Source: Erysipelotrichaceae bacterium
GTDB taxonomy: Bacteria > Bacillota > Clostridia > TANB77 > CAG-508
Length of the DNA: 40,210 nucleotides
Reading direction: 5' to 3'
Assembly: GCA_021769225.1 (NCBI GenBank)
Contig: JAETTH010000014.1
Location: 1-40,210 of the forward strand
The first letter of the stretch is position 1; each line of letters opens with the position of its first letter. The notes beneath the pieces were generated by a model. The model was given only the letters and a program-made list of their open reading frames with translations. It searched no databases and was not told the origin of the DNA. The position numbers and the translations under genes were made by a program. Shown here one piece after another: positions 33,791 to 40,210 of this stretch.

Positions 33791-35692
33791 TTACTCTCCT
33801 CTTTTGGAATCTTGATCTGTTTTTCTTTTTTCTTTTTCTAAATAAACTAATAAAACTGAAATATCAGCTGGTGAAACTCCTGATATTCTAGAAGCTTGTC
33901 CTACTGAATTTGGTTTATATTTGTTTAATTTTTGTCTTGCTTCTAGGCGAATTCCTCCAATTTGATTGTAGTCTATATCTTCTGGTAGAAACTTTCTTTC
34001 TAGTTTTTTAAATTTTTCTACTTGAGTAAGTTGCATTTTTATATAACCTTCGTATTTAATTTGAATCTCAGCTTCTTCTTTTTCATCATTTTCTAATTTT
34101 GGCCTATTTTCATCAATTTCAGCTAATAGATCATAACTTAATTCTGTTCTTCTTAGTAACTCTGAGAGTTTGATACCTGTTGTTAATTCTGATGAATTGT
34201 TCTTTTTTAGAAAATTATTTACCTTTTCAGAAGGTTTAACTGTAGTATTATGAATTCTTTCCACTTCTTTTTCAATATTTTCTTTTTTCTTTAAAAATTT
34301 TTGATATCTTTTTTCTGAAATTAATCCTACTTCATATCCTATTTGTGTTAATCTCAAATCTGCATTGTCTTGTCTTAGTAATAATCTATATTCTGCTCTT
34401 GAAGTCATCATACGATACGGTTCATTGGTACTTTTTGTTACAATATCATCAATTAATACTCCAATATAAGCATCTGATCGGTCTAAAATAACTGGAGATT
34501 TTCCTTTTATTTCTTGTGCTGCATTGATTCCTGCAATTAGACCTTGGCACGCTGCTTCTTCGTATCCAGATGTTCCATTAATTTGTCCCGCAAAGAACAT
34601 TCCTTTAATTTTTTTGCTTTCTAATGTTATTTTTAATTGTGATGGATCAATGCAGTCATATTCAATTGCATATGCTGGTCTTGTAAATTCTGCTTTTTCT
34701 AAACCTGGAATTGTGCGATACATAGCAATTTGTACATCTTCTGGTAAAGAAGAACTCATTCCTTGAATATACATTTCATCTGTATCTATTCCTATTGGTT
34801 CAACAAAAATTTGATGTCTTTCTTTATCTGCAAAACGAACCACTTTGTCTTCAATAGAAGGGCAATATCTAGGTCCTGTTCCCTCTATTTTACCAGCATA
34901 TAAAGGAGAACGATGTAAGTTTTTTCTGATTATTTCGTGTGTCTTTTCATTTGTATAAGTTAAATAGCATGGTTCTTGGTTTATCTGTCTTGGTTTATCT
35001 TCAAAAGAAAATGGAACTATATCTTCTTCTCCTTCTTGAATTTCCATCTTTGAAAAATCAATACTATTTTTATTAATTCTCGCTGGTGTTCCTGTTTTAA
35101 ATCGAAGTAATTCAAAGCCTAAATTTTTTAAAATACTAGATAAAGCATTTGCAGCAGCTACTCCATCAGGTCCACTCTCTTTGGCATATTCTCCAATAAA
35201 AATTTTTCCTTTTAAATAAGTTCCTGTTGCTAAAATAACTGCTTTTACTTTATAGATTGCTCCTACATCTGTTTCAACAGCTACTACTTTTCCATCTTCT
35301 ACTTTTATATCCACAATTTCTGCTTGTTTTACAAATAAGTTTTCTTGTTTTTCTAAAGTATGTTTCATTTCCATTTGATATCTTTTTCGATCAGCTTGTG
35401 CTCTTAGTGAGTGAACGGCTGGCCCTTTTGATGTATTTAACATCTTAATTTGAATATAGGTTTTATCTATATTCTTTCCCATTTCTCCTCCCAGACAATC
35501 TATCTCTCTTACTAAGTGTCCCTTTGAGCTTCCTCCAATATGAGGATTACAAGGCATGTTTGCAATTGCTTCTAAGCTAATTGAAAAAATTAAAGTTTTC
35601 ATCCCTAATCTTGCTGCAGCAAGTCCTGCTTCACATCCTGCATGTCCCGCTCCAATTACTGCTACATCATATTCTCCTGCATCATATTTCAT
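33791..35692 (-). CDS. mnmG: tRNA uridine-5-carboxymethylaminomethyl modification enzyme MnmG
   Basis: 633 residues, full length. FAD-binding [17 protein letters not shown] (about 14-30), [20 protein letters not shown], a second NAD-type region with [17 protein letters not shown], and [17 protein letters not shown] are visible. The C-terminal helical domain ends in [20 protein letters not shown], used to bind MnmE and tRNA. With MnmE it makes cmnm5U34 in several tRNAs. It follows mnmE by 304 bases, an unusually large gap, so it may have its own promoter. Confidence 0.98.
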   Translation of the reverse strand: MKYDAGEYDVAVIGAGHAGCEAGLAAARLGMKTLIFSISLEAIANMPCNPHIGGSSKGHLVREIDCLGGEMGKNIDKTYIQIKMLNTSKGPAVHSLRAQADRKRYQMEMKHTLEKQENLFVKQAEIVDIKVEDGKVVAVETDVGAIYKVKAVILATGTYLKGKIFIGEYAKESGPDGVAAANALSSILKNLGFELLRFKTGTPARINKNSIDFSKMEIQEGEEDIVPFSFEDKPRQINQEPCYLTYTNEKTHEIIRKNLHRSPLYAGKIEGTGPRYCPSIEDKVVRFADKERHQIFVEPIGIDTDEMYIQGMSSSLPEDVQIAMYRTIPGLEKAEFTRPAYAIEYDCIDPSQLKITLESKKIKGMFFAGQINGTSGYEEAACQGLIAGINAAQEIKGKSPVILDRSDAYIGVLIDDIVTKSTNEPYRMMTSRAEYRLLLRQDNADLRLTQIGYEVGLISEKRYQKFLKKKENIEKEVERIHNTTVKPSEKVNNFLKKNNSSELTTGIKLSELLRRTELSYDLLAEIDENRPKLENDEKEEAEIQIKYEGYIKMQLTQVEKFKKLERKFLPEDIDYNQIGGIRLEARQKLNKYKPNSVGQASRISGVSPADISVLLVYLEKEKRKTDQDSKRGE

Positions 35693-35996
35693 TATTTTTC
35701 CTCCAATTAATTCGTTTTTTATGGAACAAGAATGTTCGTTTTCTCACTCTTTTTGTCAACATTTTTCTTGTTTCTCTTGAAATTAGATCTGTTTTTCTTC
35801 TTTTCTGTTTTATTTTTGTCTTATTGACTTTGTTATTCCATTTTGTTTGTTGTTTTGTTAATTAAGTTGTTGACTTTATTTATCTCTTTCTATTTTTAGT
35901 TTTAACCCATTTTTATGTTTTAGATATAAAGTTATATTGTTTTAATATTAAAATGTCTTATTTTTAATTTTAAAAGCTTATTTTTGTTTCTTATTT
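35693..35996. other. Gene-free gap between mnmE and mnmG
   Basis: AT-rich without an ORF, RNA or strong hairpin that I can support. A GAACA-AGAA-TGTTC inverted repeat at 35723-35736 lies upstream of mnmG. Confidence 0.6.
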
Positions 35997-37370
35997 TTAC
36001 TTACCTAAACAAAATTTAGAAAAAATTTCATTAATAATTTCTTCTGATACATTCTCTCCTGTGATCTCTCCTAGATCTTCTAAAATATTTTTCATATAAA
36101 TAGCAATGATATCTAATGGCATATTTTGTTTAATTGTCTCTTCTGCTTTATCGGTACTTTCTATTGCTTGATCAATTAAACTTTTATGTCTTATGTTTGT
36201 AATTAAAGTATCATTTTCTAAATTAATTTGATTTAATCCAAACATTTTAGAAATTTCATGATATAAATTGACAATTCCTTCTTTTTCTAATGCTGATATC
36301 TCAATTATTGTTTTATTTGTTTCTTTTATTTTTTGGTTATTTTTTAAAATATTATGATTTAAATCTGTCTTATTTAAAACAATAATTGCATTTTTATTTT
36401 TTATTAATTCTAATATTTCTAAATCCTCTTGTGTTAATTCTTTTGTTGAATCAAAAATTGAAATAATTAAATCTGCTTCTTCTGCTATTTTTTTTGATTT
36501 TTGGATTCCAATCTTTTCTACTTCGTCTTTTGCTTGACGGATTCCTGCTGTATCAATAAGTTTAATTGGTATTCCATCAATAGATATAAATTCTTCAATA
36601 GAATCTCTTGTTGTACCTTCAAATTCTGTTACAATTGCCCTATCTTCTTTTAAGATTGCATTTAAAAGTGAAGATTTTCCTGCATTTGGTCTACCAATAA
36701 TAGCTGTTTTAATTCCTTCTTTTATGATTTTCCCATTTTTAAAACTTAATGATAATTCTGTTAATTGTTCTTTTACAAATGCCAATGTATCTAAAGCTTT
36801 TGTATCTGTTAACTCTTCTATATCATATTCTGGATAATCAATAGAGGCTTCTATATCTGCCATAACATCTAATATTCTTCTTCTTATTTTTTCTATTTTT
36901 TGTGATAAAAAGCCTTCTAGGCCATGAATTCCAGCTTTTGCTTCTTTTTCTGTTTTAGAGTTTATTAAATCAATGACAGATTCTGCTTGTGATAAATCGA
37001 TTCTCCCATTTAGGAAAGCTCTTTTGGTAAATTCTCCTGGTTCTGCTAATTTTGCTCCATTTTTTAAAATTAACTCTAAAATTTTCTTCATTACAACCAT
37101 TCCACCATGTGAGTTAATTTCACACATATCCTCTGTTGTATAGCTTTTAGGTGCTTTAAAATAAGATACTAATACTTCATCTATCACTTGATTTTCTTCA
37201 TCTACAATCGTTCCATATTTTATGGTATATCCTTTTATTTCTTCTATCTTTTGTTTCTTCTTTGGCATAAAAATTCGATCTAATACTTGAAAAGTATCTT
37301 TTCCACTTAGTCGAATAATTCCAATACCTCCAATTCCTGTAGCTGTTGAAATTGCTGCAATTGCATCCAT
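35997..37370 (-). CDS. mnmE: tRNA modification GTPase MnmE
   Basis: 457 residues. N-terminal folate-binding domain with IAAISTATGIGGIGIIRLSG and RAFLNGRIDLSQAESVIDLI. The G domain sits inside the helical domain: G1 GRPNAGKSS (about 229-237), TTRD (G2), DTAGIRQ (G3) and NKTDLN (G4). The C-terminal catalytic cysteine is in FCLGK, the last five residues. It partners MnmG. A structured terminator-like region separates it from jag. Confidence 0.98.
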   Translation of the reverse strand: MDAIAAISTATGIGGIGIIRLSGKDTFQVLDRIFMPKKKQKIEEIKGYTIKYGTIVDEENQVIDEVLVSYFKAPKSYTTEDMCEINSHGGMVVMKKILELILKNGAKLAEPGEFTKRAFLNGRIDLSQAESVIDLINSKTEKEAKAGIHGLEGFLSQKIEKIRRRILDVMADIEASIDYPEYDIEELTDTKALDTLAFVKEQLTELSLSFKNGKIIKEGIKTAIIGRPNAGKSSLLNAILKEDRAIVTEFEGTTRDSIEEFISIDGIPIKLIDTAGIRQAKDEVEKIGIQKSKKIAEEADLIISIFDSTKELTQEDLEILELIKNKNAIIVLNKTDLNHNILKNNQKIKETNKTIIEISALEKEGIVNLYHEISKMFGLNQINLENDTLITNIRHKSLIDQAIESTDKAEETIKQNMPLDIIAIYMKNILEDLGEITGENVSEEIINEIFSKFCLGK

Positions 37371-37389
37371 ATTTTTCTTCTCCTTTTAT

Positions 37390-37462
37390 TAAAAAAACCA
37401 AGGTACAAATCTAGTATTCTTCTAAGAATATTCTTAAAACACTACTAAAATCCGAACTTTGG
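37390..37462 (-). terminator. Extended hairpin and T-run between jag and mnmE
   Basis: On the minus strand CCAAAG pairs with CCTTGG-type outer arms; ATTTTAGTA pairs with TACTAGAT, and an inner AAGAATATTCTT self-pairs. An uninterrupted T-run of 8 follows. It is more elaborate than a plain terminator and lies directly before mnmE, so attenuation is possible. Confidence 0.65.
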
Positions 37463-37472
37463 CTTCCGATTT

Positions 37473-38198
37473 TTATTTATTTATTGCAATAACAACTTTT
37501 CTGTATGGTTCTTCGCCAATACTATATGTTTTTACTTTGTTGTTATTTTGTAATTTACTATGTATAATCTTTCTTTCATAAGCAGACATAGGTTCTAAAG
37601 TAATAGATTTTCCTGTTTTTAATACAGTTTTCGAAATTTTTTCTGCTAAATCTTCTAATGTTTTTTCTCTTTTTGAACGATATTTTTCAATATCTAAAAT
37701 TACTTTGATTTTCTCACTAATTCCTTGATTTGCAATAGAAGAAAGAATGGTTTGAAAAGCATTTAAAGTATCTCCTCGATAGCCAATTAGAAATGCAATA
37801 TTATCTCCATTTATATCTACTCTAATATGATTTTCTTCAATAGAAATTTTGCAATCTACATCTGTAACTTTTAGGCTTTCTATAAATTCTTTCAAAAATT
37901 TTTCTGTATTTTGTTTTGCTTCTTCTAGTAATTCTAAACTAATTTCTCTATCTTTTTCTTTTACTATTTCTTTATCTTTTTTAGGATAATTTTTTTCTTT
38001 TTTTTCATCTTTTATATTTTCTTTTACAGTTATTTCTACCTTTACAACTCTAGGCGCTAAAATACTAAAAAAGCTTCTCTTATCTTCATTTTCTAATATT
38101 TTAATATCTACCATATTTTTAGAAACGTGTAATTCTTTTAAACCTTTTTCTATGGCTTCTGTTGATGTCTTTCCTTCAGAAATAATGCTTTTAGACAT
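37473..38198 (-). CDS. khpB: RNA-binding protein KhpB/Jag
   Basis: 241 residues. The Jag N-terminal domain (about 1-50: SKSIISEGKTSTEAIEKGLK) is followed by a Lys/Glu-rich linker (about 60-90), a KH domain (GYRGDTLNAFQTILSSIAN) and a C-terminal R3H domain with RSKREKTLEDLAEKISKTVL and the MSAYERKIIHSKL motif. It binds RNA with KhpA and affects cell division and elongation in Firmicutes. It overlaps yidC by 8 bases, with AAGGAGG inside yidC as its ribosome site, so it is coupled to yidC translation. Confidence 0.96.
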   Translation of the reverse strand: MSKSIISEGKTSTEAIEKGLKELHVSKNMVDIKILENEDKRSFFSILAPRVVKVEITVKENIKDEKKEKNYPKKDKEIVKEKDREISLELLEEAKQNTEKFLKEFIESLKVTDVDCKISIEENHIRVDINGDNIAFLIGYRGDTLNAFQTILSSIANQGISEKIKVILDIEKYRSKREKTLEDLAEKISKTVLKTGKSITLEPMSAYERKIIHSKLQNNNKVKTYSIGEEPYRKVVIAINK

Positions 38199-39039
38199 TT
38201 TCTTTTTCCTCCTTAGATTCCATAATTTTATTTAGTACAAGTCTCTCTATAATCATCAAAATATTATTCATTAGCCAGTATAAAGCTAGTCCTAGAGGTG
38301 CAATAATTGCAATTGATATTGACATAATTGGCATCATTAGAGACATACTCTTATTCATTTGTGCCATTGGATCAATCTCTTCTTCTTTATTTTCTCCTAT
38401 TATAATTTCATCTTTCTTTTTCTTCTTTGTTTGCATTGCTGTTGTGATACGGATAGAGATAAATGAAGAGATAACATATAAAACTGGTATAATATATACT
38501 CTTGGATCATTTAAACTTTGTGTTGGAACTTTACTTAAATCAATTCCTAAAAAATCCATATTGATATATACATTAGGATCTTCTTGTCCTTTTTTCTGAA
38601 TAATTTCAATTTCTGGATAGACTGTTTTATTTCCTCCGTTTTCTTCTTGAATTTGTTGTGTATATGTATTAATTAATTCTGGATCTACTTTTTTCATATA
38701 AGTAAGAGGACTTTGTACCAGATAGAAAATAGCAAGTAATAAAACAAGTTGAAGAATAGAGCTTAAACAACCACTAAATGGGCTCATCTTTTCTCTTTTA
38801 TATAAATCAATTGTTTCTTGATTTAATTTTTCTGGATTATTTCTATATTTTTTTTGAATTTCTTGCATTTCAGTTTGTATTTTTGCTGATTTTTTTAATG
38901 ATTTTTGTTGTTTAATTGAAATTGGTAATAATACTAATTTTATAACAATTGTAAATAATATAATTGCTAATCCATAATTATTAACAAAATTATAAATAAA
39001 ATTTAACAAATAACCAAAAATACTTGCAATAGCACCCAT
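38191..39039 (-). CDS. yidC: Membrane protein insertase YidC/Oxa1 family
   Basis: 282 residues with five predicted membrane spans. The first is at about 15-35, and the conserved span IVIKLVLLPISIKQQKSLKK follows, then the coiled hairpin with MQEIQKKYRNNPEKLNQETI. Later come FSGCLSSILQLVLLLAIFYL and the C-terminal LGLALYWLMNNILMI. The groove position that is Arg in Bacillus SpoIIIJ (IR before LLILP) appears as Lys here (IK before LVLLP), keeping the charge. There is no lipobox. It lies between yidD and khpB in the classic set. Confidence 0.95.
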   Translation of the reverse strand: MGAIASIFGYLLNFIYNFVNNYGLAIILFTIVIKLVLLPISIKQQKSLKKSAKIQTEMQEIQKKYRNNPEKLNQETIDLYKREKMSPFSGCLSSILQLVLLLAIFYLVQSPLTYMKKVDPELINTYTQQIQEENGGNKTVYPEIEIIQKKGQEDPNVYINMDFLGIDLSKVPTQSLNDPRVYIIPVLYVISSFISIRITTAMQTKKKKKDEIIIGENKEEEIDPMAQMNKSMSLMMPIMSISIAIIAPLGLALYWLMNNILMIIERLVLNKIMESKEEKENV

Positions 39040-39056
39040 ATATCTCTCCTTAAAAT

Positions 39057-39275
39057 TTATTTTAGAGGATCATATCCTCCTTTTGAAAAAGGATTACATC
39101 TTAAAATTCTTTTGCTTGCTAATATTGTTCCCTTTACTGCTCCATATTTTTCTATTGCTTGTTTTGTATATTCTGAACAAGTAGGATAATATTTGCAATG
39201 AATACCTAAAAATGAAAAAATTGGTGAAATAGTTTTTTGATATATTTTGATTAAAAATAGTAAAATATATTTCAT
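39057..39275 (-). CDS. yidD: Membrane protein insertion efficiency factor YidD
   Basis: 72 residues from the ATG at 39275, preferred because GAGG lies 6 bases upstream; an ATG four codons earlier has no ribosome site. The family motif [21 protein letters not shown] with its cysteines is intact, then [12 protein letters not shown], and the [13 protein letters not shown] ending is complete. It begins right after the rnpA stop and is followed by yidC. Confidence 0.96.
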   Translation of the reverse strand: MKYILLFLIKIYQKTISPIFSFLGIHCKYYPTCSEYTKQAIEKYGAVKGTILASKRILRCNPFSKGGYDPLK

Positions 39276-39276
39276 T

Positions 39277-39627
39277 TTATTCCTCATTTATAAATATTTT
39301 CGCTTCTTTAAAAATCTTATTCATATCCCTTTTTATGTTTTCAAATGTTGCATATTGTATTTCTTTATTTTTCTTCCATAAAAAAATAATGTCGTAGCCT
39401 TTTATTAGTTTCTCTTTTTGTAAACGATAGTTTTCTCTAATTAATCTCTTGATACGATTTCTTTTTACAGCTTTTCCAACTTTTGTGCTTACTGCAATTC
39501 CAATAAAGTTTTTATCTTTATTATTTTTTTTGATATAGATATCAAGATTTTTTCCGCTATAATATTTTCCCCTTGTTAAAACATTTTTAAATTCATAATT
39601 TTTTTTTAATGTATTTAATTTTCTCAT
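39277..39627 (-). CDS. rnpA: Ribonuclease P protein component
   Basis: 116 residues. RnpA assists the RNase P RNA in tRNA 5' processing. Seen: [19 protein letters not shown] at the start, [20 protein letters not shown] (about 42-61) with the RNR motif, LIRENYR, and [10 protein letters not shown]. The Lys/Arg-rich sequence and length are normal. A terminator or attenuator lies between rpmH and rnpA. It adjoins yidD. Confidence 0.97.
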   Translation of the reverse strand: MRKLNTLKKNYEFKNVLTRGKYYSGKNLDIYIKKNNKDKNFIGIAVSTKVGKAVKRNRIKRLIRENYRLQKEKLIKGYDIIFLWKKNKEIQYATFENIKRDMNKIFKEAKIFINEE

Positions 39628-39664
39628 GTTTCCCCCATTTGTTTTTGGGTAAATTACTAAATAT

Positions 39665-39691
39665 TACAAAAAAGGCCACTTCTGCGGCCTT
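39665..39691 (-). terminator. Terminator/attenuator between rpmH and rnpA
   Basis: On the minus strand AAGGCC-GCAGAAGT-GGCCTT followed by TTTTG. It may lower rnpA relative to rpmH. Confidence 0.8.
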
Positions 39692-39701
39692 ATTTTATAT
39701 T

Positions 39702-39836
39702 TTAAGCACTAATCTTTTTTCTTCCCTTTGCTCTTCTTGCTTTTAATACAAGTCTACCTGCTCTTGTTTTCATTCTTTTCATGAATCCATGTTCTTTTTG
39801 TCTTTGTCTATTTTTTGGTTGGTATGTTCTTTTCAT
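39702..39836 (-). CDS. rpmH: Ribosomal protein L34
   Basis: 44 residues: [20 protein letters not shown] at the start and [11 protein letters not shown] at the end, the full conserved L34. The start at 39836 has AGGAGG about 8 bases upstream; a longer frame to 39929 is excluded because the promoter lies there. It is the first gene of the rpmH-rnpA-yidD-yidC-khpB block, and by convention dnaA/oriC lies on its other side. Confidence 0.98.
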   Translation of the reverse strand: MKRTYQPKNRQRQKEHGFMKRMKTRAGRLVLKARRAKGRKKISA

Positions 39837-39899
39837 TTTGCACCTCCTACATCTATTAAAACCAATTCTCTTGGCTATTTTTGCATCATAAGTGTACAT

Positions 39900-39929
39900 A
39901 TTATACAATAAGGAGGTAAGAATTGTCAA
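39900..39929 (-). promoter_or_regulatory. Promoter of rpmH
   Basis: On the minus strand TTGACA, 18-base spacer, TATAAT, about 65 bases before the ATG. Confidence 0.8.
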
Positions 39930-40033
39930 GTTTTTCTAAATATTTTCGCTATTTTTTAATATTTCGTAAATTTACAAAGTAATTTCCAAATGTAATATAT
40001 AAATATTGATTTAACCTTTACATAAATTTAAAT

Positions 40034-40062
40034 TTGTAAGATTAAATTCTAGATAGTATAAT
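40034..40062 (+). promoter_or_regulatory. Promoter-like sequence before the IS30-type gene
   Basis: TTGTAA, 17-base spacer, TATAAT, about 40 bases before the ATG at 40101. It may belong to the element or to the host. Confidence 0.55.
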
Positions 40063-40100
40063 AGAATATAGATGTTTCTAGGGTTAGATGGAGATATGTT

Positions 40101-40210
40101 ATGAAAAATAGTCATTTAACTTTGGAAGATAGACAGAAAATTCAAGAAGGTCTTGAAAATGAATTATCTAGGACACAAATAGCTAAAAATATTAATAAAG
40201 ATATTTCAAC
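40101..40210 (+). CDS. IS30-family transposase, N-terminal part (cut by window end)
   Basis: The first 36 codons are visible before the window ends. GGAG lies 7 bases before the ATG. MKNSHLTLEDRQKIQEGLEN followed by LSRTQIAKNINKDIS matches the N-terminal HTH of IS30 transposases (LTLEERQKIEEG, KSLRKIAKxLGK pattern). The remaining catalytic DDE domain is outside the window. I cannot define the terminal inverted repeats. The element lies next to rpmH, where dnaA would be expected. Confidence 0.85.
   Translation, partial: MKNSHLTLEDRQKIQEGLENELSRTQIAKNINKDIS

Noticed and set aside
35723-35736. GAACA-N4-TGTTC inverted repeat upstream of mnmG as a LexA box
   Set aside because: The Firmicutes LexA pattern is GAAC-N4-GTTC; here the GAAC/GTTC spacing is 6, and mnmG is not an SOS gene.
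39930-40100. Origin of replication next to rpmH
   Set aside because: No TTATCCACA-like DnaA boxes or dnaA are visible; the origin must lie beyond the window if at all near.

Overview
The window reads as the replication-origin flank of a very AT-rich, spore-forming Clostridia-type bacterium (Firmicutes). The evidence for sporulation is spoIIR, spmA/spmB, an AbrB with Spo0A-box-like sites, and a GerMN protein. The right end has the classic oriC-proximal order on the minus strand (rpmH, rnpA, yidD, yidC, jag/khpB, mnmE, mnmG, rsmG, parA, parB). Genes there point away from the expected origin, which lies beyond the right edge. Exact genus cannot be read from the sequence; an uncultured gut Clostridia lineage is a fair guess.

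Layout: 1-0.95 kb is an AT-rich, gene-poor tract built of diverged tandem units. 0.96-5.3 kb holds a small unknown protein gene and the recR-ybaB-dnaX-SRP RNA-tadA cluster known from Bacillus, with one extra membrane-anchored protein. 5.4-6.7 kb is accessory ground beside tRNA-Arg(CCU): a decayed radical-SAM/SPASM maturase, a possible precursor-like ORF with an amber codon, and a small gene of unusual base composition. 6.8-12.4 kb carries tRNA nucleotidyltransferase, a TtcA-like thiolase, an XRE regulator, and a phosphoglucomutase/UDP-sugar pyrophosphorylase pair. 12.6-16.7 kb has an unknown gene divergent from spoIIR, then murA, walJ-like and rlmH. 17-21 kb holds spmB, a frameshifted spmA, abrB, rsmI, trmN6 and a GerMN protein. 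21.3-27.1 kb carries a hemolysin-III-like membrane protein, a nuclease, and a 1441-residue protein of the 2-hydroxyacyl-CoA dehydratase activator type.

27.1-28.6 kb is a second, better-preserved tandem AT-rich repeat array that abuts a truncated, frameshifted patatin phospholipase. After it come an XRE regulator, two tRNA-Ser genes, an F420-ligase-like protein, a DUF4446-like protein and the parAB-to-rpmH block. The window ends inside the start of an IS30-type transposase placed where dnaA/oriC would normally follow rpmH.

Most of the window is conserved housekeeping. I did not find a complete new system. The items most worth following up are the two repeat arrays, the decayed SPASM locus, the spmA frameshift, Spo0A-like boxes around abrB and spoIIR, the palindromic double promoter at parA, and the inverted copy of the rlmH 3' end.
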